DNA of 64,000 nucleotides from Amoebophrya sp. A120 (lineage: Eukaryota; Sar; Dinophyceae; Syndiniales; Amoebophryaceae). Made by a program: the position numbers and the translations under genes. How positions within the stretch are numbered: position 1 is the stretch's first letter; every line of letters starts with the position of its first letter. The stretch is from NCBI GenBank assembly GCA_905178155.1, contig CAJINV010000003.1, forward strand, positions 6,167,985 through 6,231,984, read 5' to 3'. Shown here one piece after another: positions 46,401-55,849 of this stretch. The notes beneath the pieces were generated by a model that ran no database searches, was not told the origin of the DNA, and saw nothing but the letters and a program-made list of their open reading frames with translations.

Positions 46401-46725
46401 CTGAAGTAGTTCTTGTCCGACGTGTTGAAGAATCATGGTAAGCGTCTCTACTAGCGTCTTCGCCCGATGCCATGGTAGAGGTGCTGTCCTCTTCGGGATC
46501 CCTGTTTTTCATCTCGCAATCCTGAAGAACAGGGTATTTTGATGGCAGCTTGTATGTCTTCTCGTTCCCTATCTTTTTCTTCGCTGCAGGCCTTTCCGGA
46601 TGCGAAGGACCGGCACCTGCCGTTTTTCCGGAGGGCACCGAGGCTGTGGCTGCGTTCCGTATCAACCAGTCGATCCTTTGCCTGGCGGCGCGCCGCCCTG
46701 CCCACTTTCCATGCTTGCCTTCCAT
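43411..46725 (-). CDS. Ankyrin-repeat protein with C-terminal 2OG-Fe(II) dioxygenase domain
   Basis: Single exon, 1104 residues from ATG. The C-terminal 250 residues fit a prolyl-4-hydroxylase-like 2-oxoglutarate/Fe(II) oxygenase: FYIDGAFSD opening, RFLHYDAEEKAAAPHTDLSRS with metal ligands H975 and D977, THTFILYLN, GRLLVFPHSCPHEGFPV with distal H1079, and KLLLRGEVLL with the 2OG-binding Arg near 1093. Upstream lie at least two ankyrin-like segments: WSLLGYALACERYGAVRTLLRAGASP, and ALERNDLLRFQSLFELGIDLQQPVNEYGLSALELLAW. There is also a Cys-rich segment with CRCLFSEQCFWNTFC and FTCPKCGESLDI, possibly one zinc site. Substrates of such enzymes are proteins, lipids or small molecules; here unknown. 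The ankyrin plus 2OG combination suggests a protein substrate (inference). Confidence 0.85.
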   Translation of the reverse strand: MEGKHGKWAGRRAARQRIDWLIRNAATASVPSGKTAGAGPSHPERPAAKKKIGNEKTYKLPSKYPVLQDCEMKNRDPEEDSTSTMASGEDASRDAYHDSSTRRTRTTSDVGPVPRQTPTAPVVTRMVRPMTLREIEYFMLKLHRKDDGAFVLTDLCELDLANQVIEFEDVIEVYYKQVLFPPNEDTAKKGAGEAGAKGHKNHQEHPALAIWDAMTQQGPMSANDRFGSAPAWGLRKRLCTRGQGVWSLLGYALACERYGAVRTLLRAGASPCILRESVFEFDLLLKAGGSADTGDLPGHHLDGDGATNVSETNFIDRTQYVSYRLQRNNQHIGEDFDRGSWSDAVGAFVREHVHPGYAAYILSILFASLEEVVDGKTCDPANEEDVVHSTCSSHHVVEELSSNGSSARSTKSTAAEKEIIKGGATTSDLPSTSRLPAPRFVFRGYTCRCLFSEQCFWNTFCNADNAVALEFTCPKCGESLDILAENRWCLRDVERTSVVASSSPLADQSVVSVEESLARFATLPVDRSTSSSGRTNKSNSSCCPKNNGRVLLSLREVKLLDQGHTQRERMLRVGEALERNDLLRFQSLFELGIDLQQPVNEYGLSALELLAWQSGRWEQMMPRTNVRRIYCAEMPPAKRKQALLWSKDRRMWERLQDATAQHHGATLKMCMQHTEEDNATTGIDRKLSCRGDELLCTEFEHCLQSAQSIAWAQGGRQFCDNMQMLFPGLKDPLRQFLCRNISPGKIVPGDRPINADMCFLSRCFRVWRRRCDVPGGATKTPLPLPEFLAESHTAFYIDGAFSDTFLEFLRKEYFSDADHVDGVMQKSRSVKAEVKMPLDEEKNDRALAAQKCASVVPAEIRSHLHGLEDGNYKELGREQRPDVEQDGDTSNTTSKSKANKRKNGCRARTSTEPQRKYFADTHLRVRSALEYAILMSAEERRAAVSAPADEIESAKVFPQMRFLHYDAEEKAAAPHTDLSRSVRIENLSSPMEIEEAGLMQQWSSVQKFTSTHTFILYLNSLDEAASVVESEALVTAGGGTPGATRILQKVVPPCAPREVLAEVVPKFGRLLVFPHSCPHEGFPVGKQEKLLLRGEVLLQGYQKM

Positions 46726-47232
46726 TATGTACTTTCTTCGCTGTGCTTTATGCCGCTAGCGACTGTGCCTCACCTCTTTCTTCGACTAGCATCGTCTCGT
46801 TCTTATCAATCTACTGTAAATAAATTCTACGAAGAAAGTATAAGTGAAATATTTCCGCAAAATAAGCTGAAGTAAACACGCAACCACGTCGTTTCTTTCT
46901 GTCTAGGAGTTAGATTAGAGCTTTATGAAGTACCTCCGAGATAACAAGATCACACATTTTTCGTTTTCACGAACCGATTACTCGATCCTCGAATGATCAT
47001 TTCGGAACTTTGTTGCATTTGCGCATATCGGTGGTCGCATCTTTTTTGGCAAACGGAGCCTCAAAATCCGGATCCATCCTGCGTAGCATCGGCTTCCTTA
47101 CTTTTACAATGACGAACAAAGTTGCTTCACCTTCACCAGATAAATGATATAAGTCACAAATTTCTTCTTGTGCCTGTGTTCGAGCACTGGTGCTTCCGGT
47201 ATTTATTCTAGACGAGTGATTATTTTTCGTCG
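46726..47232. other. Intergenic, no gene seen
   Basis: About 500 bp, AT-rich, between the oxygenase start and the PRP18 stop. No feature recognised. Confidence 0.5.
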
Positions 47233-48360
47233 TCATGGCCGCAGTGTGTTTTCCGCGAGGCCGAGCAGTCGCTTGAACGCAAGGATGTACTCATGCATTT
47301 GCTCGTTTTCCATAAACTCAGTGCCCTCCGTGCGTTTTATCCGACGGGGGTTGTAGCCCTTGTTGTGCCGGGCCTCCCCATGTGCCATGTCATGGTGCCA
47401 CTTGGTGTGGCCAATCGTCAAGTCGACATAAACCTGGTTGGCCCCAATGTAGTCCCTTTCATACGCTCGCTTGCACAAATCCGCAAGCAGCGGGAGCACG
47501 TCTTGCTTCATCTTTTTGCTGGGCTCCTCACCACCGGTGCCTTGTTCGCCGAATTTCTGCAGGTGCCTTGAAAACCGCAGCAGTTGCTTCGCGGTTTCAA
47601 GCAGCTTTTTGCGATTCAGCGCGGTCGTGCTGTCCAGCTGCGACTCCTGTGCTGGGCCAGCGTCTTCTTCTTCCTCCTCGTCGGGTTTCTTCTCTATTCT
47701 TTGCCGCCAGAGGTTCAGTAGGAAGCAGAACACGTGCCGGATCAGTCTGGTGTGAGTCTTGATGTCCGTCGTGCGCTTGTTCGGCTCGAGCTGTGCGGCA
47801 AGTTTGGCCAGGTCTTGATCCGCTTCCAACGCGGCAAACTCTTCCGCCACGCGCCGTAAAATTGCTTCCTCCTCTGTCTCTGCGACCCGTCGCCGCTTCG
47901 CGCCGGTCGAGTGCTCTATTTCCTCGCCACTGGACGAGGTGCTGGCACTGATCATCCCCTGCGGCCCCGGTGCGATCCTCAGCTCAGCGTCACTCGAAGA
48001 AGTGTCCAGCCCTTGGTCAGCAACCACGCCTGCGGAGCTCGAACTACAACGCGCATCACCATTTTTACTTGTCTGCAGTCCTTGACCACCAGGGTTCTTT
48101 GTCGTGCCGCTACTAGATTTAATATTCCCAGCAGCAGCGGACGAGTTGCCCGGAGTCACATGTTGGGGCGCGGCAGTAAGTGGGTCTGAGGAGAATCCAA
48201 CCTGTGCAGCTGCCCGTCTGACTGGAACGGGCCGCCCGTGCGCCGCACGGTAGCTGGCCTCTGCGTCAAAACTCGCAAAATCGTGAAAATCGCCCGCCTC
48301 GATTTCCACACAACTCTTCGTCGGTGCCCCTGCCATGTTGATCTCAGCTGAAGTGGTCAT
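47233..48360 (-). CDS. PRP18: Pre-mRNA splicing factor PRP18, divergent
   Basis: Single exon, 375 residues. PRP18 acts in the second step of splicing and helps dock the 3' splice site. Residues 1-165 are a low-complexity Ser/Gly/Ala-rich extension. A charged helical segment follows, then TRLIRHVFCFLLNLWRQRI, matching the helix before the PRP18 domain, then an acidic linker. The domain proper shows KRAYERDYIGANQVYVDLTIGH and, near the end, ENEQMHEYILAFKRLLGL, matching RDY-xxAN-xxY-xxLxIGN and DE-xRKY-xxxKRLM. Between them, the loop that is almost invariant in other eukaryotes (Trp-Pro-Ile-Gly-Val-Thr rich) is replaced by TKWHHDMAHGEAR at about 319-331. No SFM motif seen at the N-terminus. Assignment rests on the flanking helices. 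Confidence 0.85.
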   Translation of the reverse strand: MTTSAEINMAGAPTKSCVEIEAGDFHDFASFDAEASYRAAHGRPVPVRRAAAQVGFSSDPLTAAPQHVTPGNSSAAAGNIKSSSGTTKNPGGQGLQTSKNGDARCSSSSAGVVADQGLDTSSSDAELRIAPGPQGMISASTSSSGEEIEHSTGAKRRRVAETEEEAILRRVAEEFAALEADQDLAKLAAQLEPNKRTTDIKTHTRLIRHVFCFLLNLWRQRIEKKPDEEEEEDAGPAQESQLDSTTALNRKKLLETAKQLLRFSRHLQKFGEQGTGGEEPSKKMKQDVLPLLADLCKRAYERDYIGANQVYVDLTIGHTKWHHDMAHGEARHNKGYNPRRIKRTEGTEFMENEQMHEYILAFKRLLGLAENTLRP

Positions 48361-49042
48361 GTTCTACTTTCCTGTCTCCTTCCACCCATCCAAGGAGCTA
48401 CATCAACAGACAGACAGAAAAAATGGTAAGTACTTCTAGATTCGCCAATCGACAGGAGTGTTCACTTTTTTCGTCTTCCCCTGCTCGGTGGAACAATCAA
48501 TGTACAAAAGACAAAAGGTGAATAAGATTTTGGACACACAGGGCGACCTGAGCCATTTCCATCATATTCAAGCATATAAATATATTGCCAATGATCGAAC
48601 CAAATGGCAATGAAGCTCCGGAACAAAAAGATGATCTGCGTCCGACAGCTAACACGCTGTCTCGAAGATATGGTCGTCCTTGTATACGAAAAAATAAGAT
48701 CGAGGCTGATGAAGCAAGAGGAGAGGTTTAATATTCCACAGATGTTGATACCTTCTCATGTAAGACCAAGGACATCGCTGCTATTAGCAACTGGGGTTTC
48801 AGAACTGTTTGAAAAAACTGCAAAAAATAAAAATTTCGACCCGCAGTCGCAACTGCGACAATCGACGCTTTGTTTCATCGTGAAGAAGCACGGTACTTAA
48901 TATAATTCGATGTCGTTATTCTTATTCCTGAAGTTGGACAAGGAAGTTGTCATTTTCCTCCGCAGTATGTCTCTTCTTCGATCAATCATCCCATCGACAT
49001 CGACTCATCTTCGGATATAATTACACTGCTTGTTGTTGTTGT
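48361..49042. other. Intergenic, no supported gene
   Basis: A 98-codon plus-strand frame at 48604-48900 has no recognisable domain and is isolated in an all-minus neighbourhood, so I do not call it. Confidence 0.45.
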
Positions 49043-52000
49043 TCACTTGTTGTTTTCATCCTTCCGGCGCTTGATGGTCCCGATGGTTCCCTCCCCTCCG
49101 TCCTCCGACTGTCGGACTCGTTTCTGCGGCGCAGGGTTGTTTTCGGAACCTGCCGCGGCCAGGTCATGGGACGGTTGCACCACGTCGTCTTCGGAAGAAA
49201 CCACTTGTTCCGGCAACGGCTCCATCTCCTGGTCCTCATTGTTCTCACTGGAAACCGGCGATAATTGCTCACTCGGCTCCCTGCGACTTTCGGTCCGGCT
49301 CGCGCTGCTTTGTCCCTCGACGTCCTGCTCTATCGACATTGCAAATATCGATCTGGGTCTGGAAACTCAAACTTGTATATATGCAAGTGAGTCAATAACA
49401 AACGCACTGCAATGCGCCGCCAAGCATGACAAGTTTCTTCGTCCTTCTGTGCTGCGTACTTATTCCGCATGAGAAACTGCGTTTTTGCATGACAGGTGGC
49501 GAAAGAGGCTGTTTGTGGCCCTGGCCACGCAATACAGAGTTGAGGCTCATCGTGATCGTCATGCCAGACCAGCATGATCGAAACCTCGCAATCTTCCAGA
49601 CCCAGATCGATATTTGCATTTGATATGCTCGTCGCTACTTGCGGGCGCGTCCTCCGGCACTGGAGACACACTTCCCTCCTCCTCCTCGTCGACCACCACC
49701 ATGGACGGCGCAGAGGAGCCCTCGTCCTCGATGTGCAGCGACGGGCTTTGCTCTATCCTATGTAAAAACGTCCCCACCCCATAGTCAATATGGGGAATCG
49801 GCTAGACAAATCCACAAGTTTTGGCTGTCTTGCATGACAAATTTGGACTCGTATTGTAGTGCTGTTTGAGCTAGCTCAGCAGCATCACAGATCTAGTGCA
49901 TCATCCTGATTGGAGCATGACAAATTGCAAAACACAACTAGAAAATGCTTCTCATCGGGCTCCGCATGAGAAACATTTTCAGCATGCAGATTTGCATTAC
50001 AACTATGGGGTGGGGACGTTTTTAAATACGATATGCTCCTGCAAATCCTCATCTTGTTCCGCGTCGTCGTCCTCGACCAGAATAAATTCCTCGGCGTCCG
50101 CGCTCTGCCGGCGCGCCGGAGGTGGATCATTGCGTTCCTTCACCAAGCTGCTCTTGGAGGAGCGCTTCTCGTCCTTCTTGTCAAGAACACTACTAGCAAG
50201 AAGCTGCTGATCGTCATTATCATTTTCATCCTCTTCCACGTCCATCTTACTTTCGGCGTCCACCTCCATGATGTCCGACAGGGGAGCCTCCTCCCCGCCA
50301 GAAGAAACAGACGAATGCATGTCCTCGTCCTCCGGTACTTCTTCATCCACCTCCTCCTGCTCTTCGACCTCCGCACCCGCGAGGCCTGGACGGCCGTACC
50401 CGTGCTTTTTCTGCCACGCCAGCTCCGCTTCCGCCAGGGCCTTGAGGAACAGCCCGTACTCGAACAGCAGTCCTGTCCACGGGTTCATCAAGGTGGCTAG
50501 GTCGTCAAATTGTTTCACCTGGATAGAAGTATCAACAGGTGTCGTCTAAGTAAAAAGTACCCATTTAGGAATGAAACACTTGTAGTTCTTCCCATTTTTT
50601 CATTATGAGCGGCAACACAACAGAAAGGACTTCATCTGCCACTGGAGGTTCATCTGGTAGTTTTGTATCAAACTGCTAAAAGTATGGCCGCCAAAAACGC
50701 GCTGTACTTCAGACACAAAGTCAATAGAGACGAGGGTACGAGGACCTAAAGCAAACTTATAATAACGCGGTCGCTCCTTCTACTTCTCAATTTATCTTTA
50801 TACCGATAGAGTAAAGTTTTCGACTGAGTGGCGACGCTTGGCGCAGTCCGTTTTCGCCGCCAGGGTTTGCTCCACCAGTTGTTCTTCGAGGGCCGCGATT
50901 TCGGACTTGAACCCGATGTTGCTCAGGACCGGGGTGTAGCTGCCTGCATCCAAGTCCTCGCCGTGCTCCGCGGCCAGGAGGTAGCTGAGGCAGACTTGTT
51001 CCTCCAGTGACACCCGCGCGCACACCTCCTGGAGGCTGTTCAGCAAGACGCGACCCTTTTTCGCGCAGTGGTTGGTGGCTTGCACCAGTTTCGGAATCAT
51101 GCGACGCAGCACCTTCTTCATGGCCTGCTCCAGCTGGACACCCTTTTTGATCCTGTCTTCATACTGTTGCTTACTGTCCGCGAAGTCAAACAGCTTCTCC
51201 TGGTCACAGTAGTCCATGGGACGAAGGGAGGTCACGAGCGTTTGCCCCCACGCGCGCGGATCGTTCAAACGACACAACTCCGACTTCGGATCAGCCAACT
51301 GATCGAATACCTCGCTCCACTGCTGCAGATAAACCTGAGAAGCAACAGGCAGTGCCACAAATAGTGCAGAATTGTTCGCAGATTAATATCAGGGCTCTGA
51401 AAGACCACAAGGAATCAAACTTCCAAGAAAAATGCAGCTTGTCCCATCTTGAACAAAGATCTTCATCTTTTTTTCGTGTCGACGCATAACGAAATCTACT
51501 ATATTCATATGACATGGACATCGCGACGAGTGAGAACATTCTTACCCGCGGAGCTGCACGCAGTATCCACTATCGAAGGATCATCTTTCTAGTACCTCAT
51601 GAAACGCAAACCCCTTCCCGTCGATCGTCTTCGCGTGGTCGCTATCAACTGTAAAAATGTCTGGGTCTGGAAGATTCTGACACTTTTCATGCACGTTTTG
51701 CATGAGCCCTGATGTCTGTGATGCATGCCCTAGCATCACAGATTTTTTGAGAGCTTCTTGATGCTTATTCCGCATGACAAACGCCCTCTCCGCGTAGCAA
51801 AAATTACATTCCTTTTGGTACTCATGCAATGCAGGCTCTTCTGGAGTCCAAAAACAGCATGACAAATTGCAAGCTTCCAGACCCAGACATTTTTACACTT
51901 GATAGTCGCGGTGCGTAGACATTTGCTTCAGGGTAAACGACGAGCGGAGTGCCTTTACCCGCAGATTCTGGATCATTTTTTCCGGAAAGCGGTCACAAAA

Positions 52001-54321
52001 CCGCTGCAAGACGCTGACGATGCGGCTGTATCCCAGTTTCGCGGAGAGTTCCTCCCGAGCGCTTTTTCCCAGCCGCTGCAAGAACTGGCTGACGACCTCG
52101 ACGCGCTCGCTCGAGGCAAGCAAGGAATACCCCGAGTAGGCCATCGGGAACCACGGGCAGCGCGCAATCAGGTTCATCAGTTCCCCGTCCTTCTCCATCA
52201 ACTTTTTTCGCAACGCCGCATCGTCCGTGCGGCCCGCGGTACTAGAGAGGCGGAGTGCATAGGAAATCAACGCGGAAAACGATATCAGCTCGTCAGACAG
52301 TGCCACTTTCCGTAACTTGTCCATCGTCGACGCCATCTTGCTTTTGCTGTAGTACGAGGAACCCCCCGCGGGGGCCCCGGTAGTACTAGTAGTTGTACTA
52401 CCCAACAAGCTAGTAGACGTGGAGTTCTTGGATGTTGCGTCCAGCTTACTGCTCGAAGATCCAACGTTGGTGGAGGTACTGCCGCTCCGCTCCTGGCAGC
52501 TCACCTTCAAGCAGCTCCGAAACTCGGTTAGCACCGTCTATCAAATGTAAAAATGTCTGGGTCTGGAAAAATGCCAGACTTGCCATGCAGGTTTTCCATG
52601 ACCCATGATGCCTGCAATGCATGAGCTAGCATCGCAGACTTTTAGAGGGCTTCCTGATGCACCTTCCGCATGAGAAATGCCCTGTTCTTGTAGCACGCAT
52701 TGTATCCCTCTTGCTGGTCATGCAATACAAATTTTTTTAGAATCCAAAAACAGCATGACAAGTTCAAGCCGCAATCTTCCAGACCCAGACATTTTTACAC
52801 TTGATACCGTCTGTAAAAACGCAAACTCCGACTCGCCCGCGTCCTATCCTGATTAAAACCGTACCCACACCAGAGTCAAGATGGGAAATCTGCTAGACAA
52901 ATCAGCCAGCCTTGGTTGTCTGGCATGACAAATTTGTCCTCGTAGAGTAGTCCTGTTTAGCTAGTTCAGACGCGTCACAGATCTTTTATAGCATGCTGAT
53001 TCTAGCATCACAAATTCCAAAGCACGAAGAGAAAATGCTTCTCATAGGGCTCCGCATGAAAAACTTTTTTGGCATGCAGAATTGCATGACAACTCTGGGG
53101 TGGGGACGTTTTTGCTGAGGATACGTCCGCCTTGTTGGCTATCACGTGCAGCGTGCAGGGGAATGCACTCACCGCGTTCAAAACCTGGGTGAGCAGGCTC
53201 TCGAAAACGTTAATCTGGCCCTGCTATCAAATGCAAAAATGTCTGGGTCTGGAAGGATGCATGTTCGTCATGCTTGTCTGGCATGACTCTTAAATCTGTC
53301 ATGCATGTTACCCCAGAGCTCCACTTTTCTGTGATGCAGAAACGCAGTTTGTCATGCAGAATAGGCAACACCTAGAAGCTCAGAAACTTGTCATGCTGAG
53401 CCAGCACTTGTGGCCTCATCATGAGACGCCACCCAGCATCACAAGTTTCCAGACCCAGACATTTACATTTTTACATTTCATACTTGCCGCTGGCTGGTGC
53501 CCAGAAGCGACTGTTGCGACGTGGTCAACTTCACCTTCGACAGCTGCTTGGTGCAGAAGAACAAAAACACCAAATCCGATTCGTTTTCCTTTAGCATCTC
53601 CAACTGCGCTTCCGAGGTATCGTATTCTGTCAACACCTGATTTTGGATCTCGCTTTGAGAGAAGTTCTTCTTCCTTGTAGTTCACCAAGAATAAATCACT
53701 TTATATTAAGTACTATCGACACTACAAGTAGAACGCTAAAGTACGTTCGATCAATGAAGGATGATGAAACATGCAAAGCTATACTGCGTGCTTCTTACCA
53801 CATACTCAGCACTACGACCCGGCGAAGCGTTCATTTACTTAACCAGAAAGGGAGAAAATTACGAGTTCGACGGGCCGGGGCATTGCCGGCATAGGTTTGA
53901 GAAACGGTTCGCACTCCACGGCTTGATCGGGTTTTTTCGCGATCGAGTCGCGGACCTCGGTGGCATTGTTGCGCGCCTTTCGACCGGAAAAGAGTCGACC
54001 GGAAAACAACTGGCCGAACAGAGACGATGATGCCGGCGGCTGTTGCATAACATTTTTCGAATCGCTCTTCTCAGAGTCGATTTTTTTCTTCGCATTTTTT
54101 CCGGGGTCGGAAAGAGCGGCGAGTGGGATACGCAAAGTGGATGGAAAACGCTTATTTTCTCCGAGTTGCTGAGTCTCCCCGCTGCCGTTCCGACCCGATG
54201 ACCTGCTCACGTTCAAAAAGTCGCCCCCCAGCAAGCAATTGATGAAGGTCGACTTTCCGCTAGCACTGTCGCCCACCACAGCGACTTTGATCTCGTACTT
54301 CTCAGGCAAAACCCGCGACAT
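49043..54321 (-). CDS. P-loop GTPase-like protein with six introner elements
   Basis: Ten exons: 53863-54321, 53483-53636, 53124-53219, 52807-52839, 51905-52533, 51596-51637, 50804-51334, 50034-50518, 49626-49748 and 49043-49325. They sum to 945 codons with the frame intact. Introns 1, 6 and 7 are GT-AG; the other six are introner elements. The N-terminus has a P-loop GDSASGKST at 17-25, a beta strand ELVLTEYDTSE where the DxxG motif is expected, DLVFLFF, and LHVIANKAD with the guanine-specificity NKxD at 233-236. This supports a GTP-binding fold with a degenerate switch II. Then come a Ser/Thr-rich linker, two helical regions and an acidic disordered tail. The layout resembles large dynamin- or GBP-like GTPases in general plan, but no subfamily can be named. 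One exon is only 33 bp. Confidence 0.82.
49331..49625. mobile_element. Introner element, family A (copy A4)
   Basis: 295 bp, with CTGGGTCTGGAA near the left end and its inverse near the right, and a TGCTC duplication (49326-49330 and 49626-49630). Last intron of the GTPase gene. The duplicated site is the same pentamer as at A1 and B2. Confidence 0.92.
49754..50033. mobile_element. Introner element, family B (copy B2)
   Basis: 280 bp, left end TATCCTATGTAAAAACGTCC, right end GGGGACGTTTTTAAATACGATA, with a TGCTC duplication (49749-49753 and 50034-50038). In the GTPase gene, 123 exon bases from A4. Confidence 0.92.
51643..51904. mobile_element. Introner element, family A (copy A5)
   Basis: 262 bp, with long inverted ends beginning TATCAACTGTAAAAATGTCT, and a GTCGC duplication (51638-51642 and 51905-51909). 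In the GTPase gene; excision gives CGC GAC CAC GCG AAG. No GT-AG choice exists at this boundary. Confidence 0.95.
52539..52806. mobile_element. Introner element, family A (copy A6)
   Basis: 268 bp, inverted ends TATCAAATGTAAAAATGTCT / inverse of TATCAAGTGTAAAAATGTCT, and a CCGTC duplication (52534-52538 and 52807-52811). In the GTPase gene; it is closely similar to A5 internally, including a shared AGCATGACAA segment near the right end. Confidence 0.95.
52845..53123. mobile_element. Introner element, family B (copy B3)
   Basis: 279 bp, with ends beginning TATCCTGATTAAAACCGTAC / inverse of TATCCTCAGCAAAAACGTCC, and a CGTCC duplication (52840-52844 and 53124-53128). Separated from A6 by a 33-bp exon. 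Confidence 0.93.
53225..53482. mobile_element. Introner element, family A (copy A7)
   Basis: 258 bp, left end TATCAAATGCAAAAATGTCT, right end with a small internal duplication (CATTTACATTTTTACATTTC). Flanks CCTGC (53220-53224) and CTTGC (53483-53487) differ at one base. On the coding strand CAA|GTATGA ... AGCAG|GGC is a canonical in-frame GT-AG choice, the clearest among all elements. Confidence 0.9.
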
Positions 54322-55849
54322 CTTGTTTTACTTGTTGTACTTGCTGGATGATCTTTTTTTGAAACAGTTGTAAGTGTAGCAGAGTAAAAATTCCATTTGA
54401 CAAACAAGACAGACTGCCTTCAATCCTCTTCCTCATCTAATTTTTTCGATCTAATGATTTGTCACAGCGAGAAACAGAATCAAAACACTGCGATTTCTCG
54501 CCATGGAAAGCCGCTGGCGGAATCATCCGTGGAGTATTTCGTAACCGTCAGATCGTATATGCAGATACATCAAACAGGACCAAAGCCAAACTCCAAAGAA
54601 CTTGCAAGAAGCAAAAAAAATCGGTATGATCGTTCGCACATCGCGTGATGATACACTATCGAAAACACAACTACTAGTGGTCCAGATACGAGAAGGGCGC
54701 GACCCGTAAGTGGTCATCGTCGTGAACAACGCGATTATGAGCACTTTAGTGCAGGAACTTCCACTCTAGATTCCTCCCACTAGACGCCTTCAGTATGCCA
54801 GTCTGAAATCAATGCCTGAAAACTGCGCAAAAACGAGATGCAAGAACGATAGAATCCAGTTTCCTTGAGTCTCTATTTGCTGCTGCAGCTGCATTAACGT
54901 CTTTGCGCTAGAAGCAGAGGCGATAAGGATACCATACATACGGCAACAATTTTTGTTAATAGGCTATTTCTTCAATCTCTTTCGGGGCGACGGAGTAAGT
55001 TGCAAGTCCGATATTCGTATTCCTTTTAGCTCCTTTCAGCGCCGCCACAATAATATTTGCAGGCGCTTGTAGAACCGAATTGTAAACAAGAGTCACAAAA
55101 CTAATGGTCGCGCAAAAATATGCTGACTCAGATATTTCGGTTGCCCATCCTGCGAATGCTGGAGGATCCCTCGAATCGGAGCGCAAAAAGCAGCTGCCAA
55201 AAGAACGGTTGCGGCTTTTTGTCTGGCTACAATGGCTAATTACAGTACGACTGTTTTGTCACCATGCCAGAAATTTGCATCTTCAAAAAAATCCATGGTG
55301 GCGATCACTCACACGTGGCGAATTCCTTTTACAGCTGCTATACCAACAACAATAGAAATTTCGGGAAAAAAGATCCGCTGATTGTAGATTGAGACAAATA
55401 GAAAGGGACAGGGACTGGTTGACACAGAAAGCATGAAAAACTAAAATCAGAAAGAAACTTTACCTTCAACAAAAACGAATAGTCAGTCAGTAGACGAAAA
55501 CCCTGCTACAAAACTTTATGCACTGGAAGATGCTTTTAATTCCAAGAAAACGAGATCAGGTAGTTCACCACGTCGTCATGCCTACTGCCAACAGTCGTGC
55601 ACTTTGGCGACTTCTACTACCTTACAGCATTCGTGATGGCTGCGCAGGGACCTCCGCGGCTGCCGACGCGAGCTTGGATCGTTTCCTCGGCTCGTATCAC
55701 ACAGAAAAAAGCCGGCAGGGCATAATTGTGACAGACAAAATAAAAGAATAGAAGTTTGACGGAAGAATCTGTCACAGTCGACCCCACAGCATGAACGCTG
55801 CTTTACACATGATTTTTTCATGTCCAGCTTATTTTTGCATATAAAGTAC
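54322..55849. other. Intergenic, no gene seen
   Basis: The longest spacer inside the gene array, about 1.5 kb and AT-rich. Only short frames on both strands and no element ends recognised. Confidence 0.5.
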
